A stretch of DNA of 64,000 bases. Source: Flavobacteriaceae bacterium. Lineage in GTDB: Bacteria > Bacteroidota > Bacteroidia > Flavobacteriales > Flavobacteriaceae. The stretch covers positions 98,936-162,935 of the forward strand of contig QXZA01000018.1 in assembly GCA_009886625.1 (NCBI GenBank), written 5' to 3'. Below, in pieces: positions 58,701 through 64,000 of the stretch; the stretch's first letter is position 1, and each line of letters begins with the position of its first letter. The notes beneath the pieces were generated by a model. It saw nothing but the letters and a program-made list of their open reading frames with translations, was not told the origin of the DNA and searched no databases. Made by a program: the position numbers and the translations under genes.

Positions 58701-59643
58701 CGGAACTTCGTCTAGAGGTAGGTGGCAGCTTATTGTGGAAGACCGGTTTCAGGAAGATTCAGGAAGACTGCTTGATTTCACTTTGGAGTTATGTGTTCTG
58801 GGAGTTCCAATGGCCAATAGCGATAATGACTCCGTTGTGGATGAATACGACAATTGCCCTTTTATGACCAATGAAAATCAAGCTGATATTGATGAAAATG
58901 GAATTGGAGATGTGTGTGATATTTTTTCTTCTCAAAACATCAGTATTGCAAAAAGGAATACAAGTTGTCCTGAAAATGAAAATGGAGTTTTGACCTTTGA
59001 TGCAAGGGCTGAATATGTGTATACTGCCTCAATAATTGGTCCTAATGGTTTTCAAAGAGAACTCATTTTTACACCCCAAGGGAAAATCCTTGGAAATCTA
59101 GCAGCAGGAAATTATAGTATCTGTGTTCGAACGGACTCCTTTCCAGATTTTGAATATTGTTTTGAAACTCAAATTTCATCACCTCCCTTACTTGAGGTAA
59201 GCGCTATACTGGATCCATCTTCATCTGTGTTAGATTTAGATATTTCTGGAGCAAAACAATTTAATGTTATCATTAATGGGCAAACAAAGACATATACAAG
59301 TGGAGAAAAAATTCAAATAGAATTGACCCAAAACACTAATTTTGTAAAAGTAATTTCAGATCTTTTATGTCAAGGGGTTTTTGAGGAATGGATCCATTTA
59401 GGGGATACGGCACAAATTTTCCCTAATCCTGTTGCGAATGAAGCAACTCTTCTTTTACCAGAAAATCGCAAAGCCAATCTTAGACTCTATACTGTGACAG
59501 GAGAGATGATTTGGGAGAGAGTGCATACAGCAGGAGAAAATGAGATAGTATTAGTTCCGATGAATCGCTTTAAACAAGGATGGTATCTGCTAAGAATTGA
59601 TTATGACACCTATTCAGAAACCTTAAAAATATTAAAGAAATGA
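55753..59643 (+). CDS. Secreted reprolysin-type metalloprotease with T9SS type A sorting domain
   Basis: The frame opens with GTG 55753; no ATG lies before the signal segment (about 34-48, ending VNAQ), so the N-terminus is unusually long and the start uncertain. The 1296-residue product has a propeptide, a zinc site HEIGHQFGAFH with H362, H366 and H372, an FN3-like domain (about 776-870), a proprotein-convertase P-domain (about 873-1015), one thrombospondin type 3 calcium repeat (about 1020-1055) and a type A C-terminal sorting domain starting FPNPVANEATL (about 1222). It is expected to leave through the SprA pore and be fixed to or released from the surface. The next gene starts within its stop codon. 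Confidence 0.93.
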   Translation: MSAAYNKNSLNQPSDYLKNFSFSWKTNPNWLLLILFLLIVRVNAQEVWTQVQAPGGNVLSSQPLGKAYYVLNTGSIQSTQKANISGEEQQLMILPNEKGQMETFSIRKVGLLSKALSERFPNINTYEGRSRSRPNVRVRLSTHPNGINAWLKLVDGPDFFIQTQKGQKNLHFTYLKSKTDETLSLSCKTQDVVELKSKVKTLDSKSKLSNNSIKTFRIAIATTAEYTSFWGDNDDSNGTNVEDTFGALVSSLNRISSVFEDEVKVRLELVSDERLLYEDAETDPFTGNFASELQSTLDEVIGDEAYDVGHLFDYGQPNGDAGCIGCVCQSGKKGKGFSSHPFRDVFGGEYRNDYFDLDYAGHEIGHQFGAFHSFSFDAEGTGFNAEPGSGSTIMGYAGITGEDDIQLHGDPYFHYHSIQNISDVVATTTCAQNETIDAPVFNTNAGDDYYIPIGTPYELKAQQLESQMGTTYCWEQLDSGQITSDNFGPYNATGSMARSLPPSLDSYRMIPNQERLITNSLTQENPGVDDAWETVPLVARTMEWGLTVRKPFENSIQLAQDRVTVTVDAASGPFEVTSLNEEGIVLKGGGREKIYWNVANTDQAPINTTEVMILLSTDGGLTFTETLGSNLPNSGTAEVLIPNDINTSQGRIKIKAVEGIFFAINQTDFSIESRDIVIQFDAYLQENCTSDSVRFDFTIERKNGFIQSFIPQIESLPSGVQVQFSKSSYSASDNSGYFILRGLSGIAPSDLSLFFGAQLANKTEPFLFLLKQRNQNIDSTVLSNPINQAIDQSTNLQFDWEIDANVDSSRLQVALNENFNSFVKDTLLTKNQFLLQNLLPNTRYYWRVQGQNGCSEAPFSEVFSFNTSEVSCMDTTSIALPKTLNDATDSQVGVTAASLEISYDLPILDLDVLVDIEHTWVGDLVLYLESPDGSLYLLSSEIGESDNNYTQTFFDQEATVNIFEAEAPFTGSFKPLQDISSLYGTSSRGRWQLIVEDRFQEDSGRLLDFTLELCVLGVPMANSDNDSVVDEYDNCPFMTNENQADIDENGIGDVCDIFSSQNISIAKRNTSCPENENGVLTFDARAEYVYTASIIGPNGFQRELIFTPQGKILGNLAAGNYSICVRTDSFPDFEYCFETQISSPPLLEVSAILDPSSSVLDLDISGAKQFNVIINGQTKTYTSGEKIQIELTQNTNFVKVISDLLCQGVFEEWIHLGDTAQIFPNPVANEATLLLPENRKANLRLYTVTGEMIWERVHTAGENEIVLVPMNRFKQGWYLLRIDYDTYSETLKILKK

Positions 59644-60314
59644 AGAGGCTTTTAGTGTTTATTTCCTTTTTAATTTTGGGATGTGGCCCTGATCCTATTC
59701 CAGTACCTCAGCCTGTTGTTCTTCTTGCGCCATCTAACTTAAACGCATGTAATACGGCAACTCGAGTTAACGATTTTGAGAGACAAGTACGTTTTCAGTG
59801 GACAGCAGCATTGAATGCAGAAAGCTATGAACTGGTTGTTGAAAATTCATTGTCAAGAGAACCAACGACCATGGAGACTACTATTTTGACAGAATCAATT
59901 ACACTTCCAAGTGGAGCTCCTTACCAATGGTATGTTGTGTCTAAATCACTTTTAACAGACGTCACTGGAAAAAGTACTGTATGGCAATTCTATTTAGAGG
60001 GTAATCCTGAGGCAAGTCATCTTCCTTTTCCTGCTATTTTATTGGAGCCACTTGATGAAGAAGAAGTTAGTCTGAGTGGTGCAAACACTTTCACATTTAA
60101 GTGGAAGGGAGTTGATTTAGATGACGATATTATTTCTTATGATTTATATATGGGTCTTACCGAAATTGAATTGATCAAAGAGCGAGATGGAATTGGAACC
60201 TCTCAGAGTAGTTTAGAATTGAACTCCGATACAATTTACTTTTGGCAAGTTGTTACTATGGATAGTGAGGGCAACCAGTCTTATTCTGAAATATTTCAGT
60301 TCCGAACACTTTAG
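59640..60314 (+). CDS. Fibronectin type III-like lipoprotein coupled to the metalloprotease
   Basis: This 224-residue protein has a lipobox cysteine at 15 (FLILGCG) followed by a proline-rich stretch, and two FN3-like domains (about 28-120 and 128-224), each with a YxLxV/YxWYV pattern (ESYELVVE, YQWYVVS, YDLYMGL, YFWQVVT). Its ATG overlaps the protease stop (ATGA), so the two are translationally coupled and may work together at the cell surface, for instance as anchor or inhibitor; this is inference. Confidence 0.8.
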   Translation: MKRLLVFISFLILGCGPDPIPVPQPVVLLAPSNLNACNTATRVNDFERQVRFQWTAALNAESYELVVENSLSREPTTMETTILTESITLPSGAPYQWYVVSKSLLTDVTGKSTVWQFYLEGNPEASHLPFPAILLEPLDEEEVSLSGANTFTFKWKGVDLDDDIISYDLYMGLTEIELIKERDGIGTSQSSLELNSDTIYFWQVVTMDSEGNQSYSEIFQFRTL

Positions 60315-60323
60315 AGTTTAAAT

Positions 60324-60938
60324 CTACTTTCCGTTATAACGATTCATTGCCGTTGACAATCCCTCTAAACCAAAAGATAAAATTGCTTCTGTACATTGTT
60401 CTATGCGATCGTGCAATAACTTTTCTTCTGAAGCATCCCAACGATCCAAAACAAATTTGACTTGATCAAATGCTTTTTGCTCTTGTCCAATACCAAAACG
60501 TAATCGAGCATAGTTTGGAGTGTTAAGTTGACTTTCAATGTCTTTTAGTCCATTGTGACCAGCTGGGCTTCCCTTTCCTTTCAATCGAATAGTTCCAAAG
60601 GGAAGATGGATTTCATCAGTCAAAATAAGAATATTTTCTAAAGGAATTTTTTCTTGAAGGGCCCAGTATCGAACAGCCTTGCCACTTCTATTCATAAATG
60701 TGGTGGGCTTAATTAGAATAAACTGTCTTCCTTTTTTCTTTAAAAGGCTATAATCAGCTAATTTTTTTGACTCCCAAAGACAATCATTTTTTTCTGCTAA
60801 TCGATTTAAAATATTGAAACCCACATTGTGACGTGTGTTTTCGTATTTGTCACCTATATTACCTAAGCCTACAATTAAAATTTTTTTCATAGCTAGTACA
60901 GGAGTTTTTTTTGAGAAAAATCGTTTAAATGAAAACAT
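60324..60938 (-). CDS. pth: Aminoacyl-tRNA hydrolase (peptidyl-tRNA hydrolase)
   Basis: I choose ATG 60938 (MFSFKRFFSKK), because an upstream ATG at 60977 falls within the rplY terminator; ATG 60890 (MKKILIVGLG) is the other option and gives the bare enzyme. With this start the 204-residue protein has a basic N-terminal extension as in other flavobacterial homologues, then GLGNIGDKYENTRHN with catalytic H37, and FMNRSGKAV and GKGSPAGHNGLKDI substrate contacts. It releases peptides from dropped-off peptidyl-tRNA. Confidence 0.95.
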   Translation of the reverse strand: MFSFKRFFSKKTPVLAMKKILIVGLGNIGDKYENTRHNVGFNILNRLAEKNDCLWESKKLADYSLLKKKGRQFILIKPTTFMNRSGKAVRYWALQEKIPLENILILTDEIHLPFGTIRLKGKGSPAGHNGLKDIESQLNTPNYARLRFGIGQEQKAFDQVKFVLDRWDASEEKLLHDRIEQCTEAILSFGLEGLSTAMNRYNGK

Positions 60939-60950
60939 GAGGTCTAAAAT

Positions 60951-60985
60951 AAAAAAAGCATGTGGTTTTGAGGTCACATGCTTTT
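60951..60985 (-). terminator. Intrinsic terminator after rplY
   Basis: Read on the minus strand, AAAAGCATGTG pairs with CACATGCTTTT around a 10-nt loop (11-bp arms 60975-60985 and 60954-60964), followed by T to 60951. It separates rplY from pth, whose start is just beyond it. Confidence 0.85.
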
Positions 60986-61009
60986 ATCTTTTGGGTCAAA
61001 AAGTAGAAA

Positions 61010-61645
61010 TTAACTTTCTGCAGGCGCTTCCGCTGGAGCATCTCCTCCTGCTTCAGTCGCTTCTTCTGTTTCTTCTTCTTCTTCTTCTTCTATAATTGAG
61101 GCTCTAGAAGTTCTTACTTGACAAACAACCGTATTGTCAGGGTGAACTATTATAAAGTCTTCTGTTTGAAGCTCTGCTGTGTATAATTTATTTCCTAATT
61201 TAAGGTTAGAAATATTAGCAACTATAACGTCTGGAAGATTTTTAGGAAGTGCTTTTACACGTAATTTACGTTTGTTAAGCACTAAAACTCCACCGCTATT
61301 TAGCACTCCAGGAGCTGCCCCTTCAACTTTTACAGGAATATTCATAGATACTTCTTTGTCATCAAAAAGACGATAGAAATCAATATGAATGATTTTGTCT
61401 GTTAATGGGTGGAATTGGATATCCTGCAAAATAGCTGCAATATTTTCTCCCTCCAAATTAATAACTACTGTGTGAGCGTTAGGAGTATAAACAAGTTTGC
61501 TGAAATCAAGTTCTTGTGCAGAAAAGTGAAGAGGTTCTCCTCCACCATATAAAACACAAGGAACTCTGCCAGCATTGCGTAACGCTTTGGTAGCTACCTT
61601 GCCTACGCTTTCTCTTTTAGATCCGTTAATGGTAATAGATTTCAT
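61010..61645 (-). CDS. rplY: 50S ribosomal protein L25/Ctc family
   Basis: This 211-residue long-form L25 has the 5S rRNA-binding N-domain (about 1-93; [19 protein letters not shown]) and the TL5-like C-domain (about 95-180; [19 protein letters not shown]). It ends in an acidic and alanine-rich tail with eight or so consecutive glutamates (after SII). L25 binds 5S rRNA; in related Ctc proteins it is stress-induced. The 17-bp gap to prs suggests co-transcription. Confidence 0.95.
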   Translation of the reverse strand: MKSITINGSKRESVGKVATKALRNAGRVPCVLYGGGEPLHFSAQELDFSKLVYTPNAHTVVINLEGENIAAILQDIQFHPLTDKIIHIDFYRLFDDKEVSMNIPVKVEGAAPGVLNSGGVLVLNKRKLRVKALPKNLPDVIVANISNLKLGNKLYTAELQTEDFIIVHPDNTVVCQVRTSRASIIEEEEEEETEEATEAGGDAPAEAPAES

Positions 61646-61662
61646 TAGTTTTTAAATTAAGA

Positions 61663-62595
61663 TTACATTATAAATTTTGAACTTATTGACTGATTGTAGT
61701 GAACATTGCTCATTACTTCAGCGAATAATGGGGCACAAGATAACACTTTTACTTTAGGGTGACTAATTCTTGAAGGAATAGAATCTGTAACAATTAATTC
61801 TTCCAGTTTCGAACTTTCGATTTTTTCATATGCATTTCCAGAAAGTAGAGCGTGAGTACAAATTGCTCTTACCGAAGTTGCTCCTCTTTCCATCATTAAA
61901 TCAGCAGCTTTGGTCAGTGTTCCAGCAGTATCTACCATATCATCTACTAGGATTACATTTTTTCCTTTAACGTCCCCTATGAGTTCCATATGAGAAATGA
62001 TATTAGCTTTTTCTCTTTGTTTGTAACAGATCACTACATCACTGCTAAGGAATTTTGAATAGGCGTATGCACGCTTGGATCCACCCATATCGGGAGAAGC
62101 AATTGTTAAATTATCTAAGCCCAATGATTTTATGTGAGGCAAGAAGATAGAAGAAGCAAAAAGATGATCAACAGGTTTTTCGAAAAAGCCTTGTATTTGA
62201 TCAGCATGTAAGTCCATTGTAATGATTCGTGTTGCTCCCGCAGTTTCCAATAATTTTGCAATAAGTTTAGCCCCTATCGGTACTCTTGGTTTATCCTTTC
62301 TATCTTGTCGTGCCCATCCAAAATATGGAAGCACCGCTGTGATATGTCTAGCTGAAGCACGTTTAGCAGCATCTAACATCAAGAGCATTTCCATTAGATT
62401 TTCAGAAGTGGGATGTGTTGATCCAATAATAAATACTCGAGTCCCCCGAACAGACTCTTCAAAAGAGGGTTGAAATTCTCCATCACTGTAACGTGAGAAG
62501 TTTACATTGCCCATTTCAGATCCAAATTTTTCTGCAATCAAGCTTGAAAGTTCTGTACTTTGCGTACAAGAGAATATTTTTGCGGGAGTTTCCAT
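61663..62595 (-). CDS. prs: Ribose-phosphate pyrophosphokinase
   Basis: ATG 62595 (METPAKIFSC) is chosen because a TAAATTTG box lies at 62613-62620, so a longer frame from 62649 would start ahead of its own promoter. The 310-residue enzyme has FSRYSDGEFQPSF, a DLHADQIQGFF loop and the PRPP-binding motif VILVDDMVDTAGTL. It makes PRPP for nucleotide, histidine and tryptophan synthesis. Confidence 0.96.
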   Translation of the reverse strand: METPAKIFSCTQSTELSSLIAEKFGSEMGNVNFSRYSDGEFQPSFEESVRGTRVFIIGSTHPTSENLMEMLLMLDAAKRASARHITAVLPYFGWARQDRKDKPRVPIGAKLIAKLLETAGATRIITMDLHADQIQGFFEKPVDHLFASSIFLPHIKSLGLDNLTIASPDMGGSKRAYAYSKFLSSDVVICYKQREKANIISHMELIGDVKGKNVILVDDMVDTAGTLTKAADLMMERGATSVRAICTHALLSGNAYEKIESSKLEELIVTDSIPSRISHPKVKVLSCAPLFAEVMSNVHYNQSISSKFIM

Positions 62596-62612
62596 ATGAT
62601 TGTTTAAACCCT

Positions 62613-62620
62613 CAAATTTA
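62613..62620 (-). promoter_or_regulatory. -7 promoter box upstream of prs
   Basis: On the minus strand this reads TAAATTTG, an exact TAnnTTTG match, 17 bp before the prs ATG at 62595. It helps decide the start of prs. The -33 element is not clear. Confidence 0.5.
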
Positions 62621-62679
62621 TAAATAAAATAATGGATAGTATTAATCAAATTTTTAATTCAAACGAAAAAATATTTCAC

Positions 62680-62687
62680 TACTTTTG
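62680..62687 (+). promoter_or_regulatory. -7 promoter box of tRNA-Leu
   Basis: TACTTTTG matches TAnnTTTG and ends 9 bp before the tRNA 5' end. That spacing fits transcription starting at or just before the mature tRNA. Confidence 0.55.
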
Positions 62688-62696
62688 CTGCCGCTA

Positions 62697-62778
62697 GCCT
62701 TGGTGGCGGAACTGGTAGACGCGCTGGATTCAAAATCCAGTTCTTTCGGGAGTGTGGGTTCGATTCCCACCCAAGGTA
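62697..62778 (+). tRNA. tRNA-Leu (anticodon CAA)
   Basis: The acceptor GCCTTGG (62697-62703) pairs with CCAAGGT (62771-62777), with a G-U at the first pair. The anticodon arm CTGGA-TTCAAAA-TCCAG places CAA at 62731-62733. A long variable arm (TTCTTTCGGGAG region) marks a class II tRNA, and GTGGG-TTCGATT-CCCAC is the T arm. CCA is not encoded. It reads UUG. It has its own promoter box and terminator. Confidence 0.95.
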
Positions 62779-62785
62779 CTCAATA

Positions 62786-62827
62786 AATCCGTAACTAATT
62801 GTTTTACATAAAGTTGCGGATTTTTTT
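62786..62827 (+). terminator. Intrinsic terminator after tRNA-Leu
   Basis: AATCCGTAACT (62786-62796) pairs with AGTTGCGGATT (62812-62822), one G-T pair, with a 15-nt loop and then a T run to 62827. Confidence 0.75.
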
Positions 62828-62836
62828 CTTTTCAAA

Positions 62837-62856
62837 TGGCAACATATTGGCAACAA
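62837..62856. repeat. Two direct copies of TGGCAACA downstream of tRNA-Leu
   Basis: TGGCAACA occurs twice within about 20 bp (ATGGCAACATATTGGCAACAAA). Short repeats of this kind beside a tRNA can be arm-type integrase sites left by a past insertion; no integrase gene is present in the window. From here to 62996 I see no gene. Confidence 0.35.
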
Positions 62857-62996
62857 ATCATCGTGTTTCATGATTATTTAAAGCTAAAACTTCTCAGGCA
62901 CTCCTAATCCAAGAATAGGGGTATGGGTTTTAGGAAACGGTTTTTCTATTGAAACAGGGGGATGGTATTTGATATGTAATCTTTACGTTATAAACT

Positions 62997-63719
62997 TTAT
63001 TGTTTTTTTTCAAAAATCATGCAGTGTTGCCAAGGAAGATTATCGATGTTTTCTTTTAACCTAAACCCAGCTGCTTCCATTTCTTTGATAGATTGTTTTA
63101 CAGTCATTTTATGAATTTTTTTAATTGGAACGGATGAATCTTCACCCCTGTATTCAATTAAAAACAACTGTCCATTAGATTTTAGAGCATTTTTAATAGA
63201 CCCAACCATTTCAGCAGGATAACTAAATTCATGGTAGACATCTACAAGCAAAATTTTATCAAGGGAGTTTTTGGGTAAATTGATGCTTTTCTCAGATCCA
63301 AGAACCGTCTCAACGTTAGATACTCTTTTTGATCTTTTTTTTAGCTCAATCGCCTCTAACATTTCGGGTTGAATATCGACTGCATAAACCAAACCATTCT
63401 CAGCCAATGGAGCCATCCTAAAGACATGATATCCAGAACCTGCGCCAATATCTGCAATAGTATCATCAGTTTTAATTTCCATGTTTTTAATTAAAGTAGA
63501 AACATCCTCTTCTATTTCTCTTTCTGATCTTTCTAACCAATTAATTCCTTGAAATCCCATTACGTAGGCAACCTCTCTTCCCATATACCATTTTCCTATG
63601 CCATTATAATCACCTCTTTTATAGGTATATTTTGTATCGTTGTTATCTGCTTGTGCAATTGATTCATTCGCAGTTAAAAAGCAACTAATAAAGATTATAA
63701 GAATAGAGAAGTTTTTCAT
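62997..63719 (-). CDS. Class I SAM-dependent methyltransferase with signal peptide
   Basis: This 240-residue protein begins with a signal peptide (about 1-22, ending SIAQA), then has the class I SAM motif DIGAGSG (90-96), an acidic D114-like residue (VYAVDIQPEM), and KILLVDVYHEF. Export of an SAM-dependent enzyme is unusual because SAM is cytoplasmic, but a family of predicted exported methyltransferases (COG4798-like) exists; this protein resembles it. The substrate is unknown. Upstream of it the window ends in about 280 bp without a gene. Confidence 0.85.
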   Translation of the reverse strand: MKNFSILIIFISCFLTANESIAQADNNDTKYTYKRGDYNGIGKWYMGREVAYVMGFQGINWLERSEREIEEDVSTLIKNMEIKTDDTIADIGAGSGYHVFRMAPLAENGLVYAVDIQPEMLEAIELKKRSKRVSNVETVLGSEKSINLPKNSLDKILLVDVYHEFSYPAEMVGSIKNALKSNGQLFLIEYRGEDSSVPIKKIHKMTVKQSIKEMEAAGFRLKENIDNLPWQHCMIFEKKQ

Positions 63720-64000
63720 GTGATGAAATTAAATCAAATTTGACTAATCTGAGTGAAAACGTAAAATGTTTTTCTTTTACACCAATGCCTCCAACCCAAA
63801 TCCTCTATAATCCATTAATACCATTACCTTAAGATAAGATTCCTGTGTTGTGGTTTTAGGGGGGAGTTGTTTGGGGAAAATGTGGATGCATAAATAGTAT
63901 TTAAACAAAACATTAAAATTATATTGTATTAAGTGTTTTTAACATATATTTTTCTTAAGATATTAGTGAATTCCTCACTGACAATCAAATACTTTATACG
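63720..64000. other. No gene visible at the window end
   Basis: This AT-rich stretch holds short palindromic bits such as CTTAAGATAAG and several near-miss -7 boxes, plus a G-rich spot (AGGGGGGAG), but no open frame, RNA gene or strong hairpin that I can support. It is likely an upstream region of the methyltransferase and of a gene beyond the edge. Confidence 0.5.

Noticed and set aside
61060..61095. CTT-rich repeat near 61.07 kb, considered as a simple repeat or array
   Set aside because: It is the glutamate run in the tail of L25 read on the opposite strand.
62659..62871. Minus-strand open frame of 70 codons over tRNA-Leu
   Set aside because: It is the reverse complement of the tRNA gene and its terminator; frames of this kind over tRNAs are common false genes.
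1..64000. CRISPR array, insertion sequence, prophage genes, rRNA operon or toxin-antitoxin pair
   Set aside because: I saw no regularly spaced repeats, transposase, integrase, phage structural gene, rRNA sequence or paired small toxin and antitoxin frames in the window.

Overview
The window reads as a chromosomal segment of an AT-rich, probably marine, member of the Flavobacteriaceae (Bacteroidota). Supporting signs are SusC/SusD nutrient-uptake genes, the giant type IX secretion protein SprA, a secreted protease with a type A C-terminal sorting domain, TAnnTTTG-type promoter boxes, weak Shine-Dalgarno sites, and gene orders that I recognise from flavobacteria (ruvA-sprA-gcvH-vanZ-tonB-cyoE-oxidase genes; nadK-DUF6089-uppS-bamA-ompH-ompH). 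All identifications come from reading the sequence; no database search was run.

Layout. 1-12.6 kb is the accessory part. It holds the 3' tail of a SusD gene, a LacI-type regulator facing away, a 16-bp perfect palindrome likely to be its operator, a SusC/SusD pair, a large FG-GAP/ASPIC-UnbV lipoprotein, a vanadium-haloperoxidase-type lipoprotein with every vanadate-binding residue in place, and an SLC45-like sugar transporter. 12.6-24.9 kb is core: malic enzyme, ruvA, sprA, gcvH, a VanZ-like protein, TonB and a truncated second copy of the TonB C-terminal domain. 24.9-30.0 kb is a respiratory cluster: haem O synthase, two subunit III genes, subunit IV, an SCO-type copper chaperone, a cysteine-less thioredoxin-like relative and two small membrane proteins. 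30.1-36.0 kb is a five-gene ABC efflux system (ATPase, two permeases, adaptor, TolC). 36.0-40.0 kb holds a PhyH-type dioxygenase and an SDR, TsaB, an Nfu-type Fe-S protein and a gamma-carbonic anhydrase.

40.1-46.2 kb is a minus-strand envelope cluster (two OmpH/Skp chaperones, BamA, UppS, a DUF6089 barrel, NAD kinase). 46.3-49.6 kb on plus carries pdxJ, an alpha/beta hydrolase, a GNAT acetyltransferase and aspartate kinase. 49.6-55.7 kb on minus is a tightly overlapping run: ribF, serS, DUF4286, rsmA, mgtE, a 2-hydroxyacid dehydrogenase and ArsC. 55.7-60.3 kb is a secreted metalloprotease with a translationally coupled FN3 lipoprotein. 60.3-62.6 kb on minus carries pth, rplY and prs. Then come tRNA-Leu(CAA), a possible scar of an integrated element, and a methyltransferase that carries a signal peptide.

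The best candidate for an under-described system is the LacI-controlled SusCD/ASPIC/haloperoxidase/MFS locus. It has an uptake pore, a surface lipoprotein, an oxidising or phosphatase-type enzyme and an inner-membrane sugar carrier, but no glycoside hydrolase within the window.
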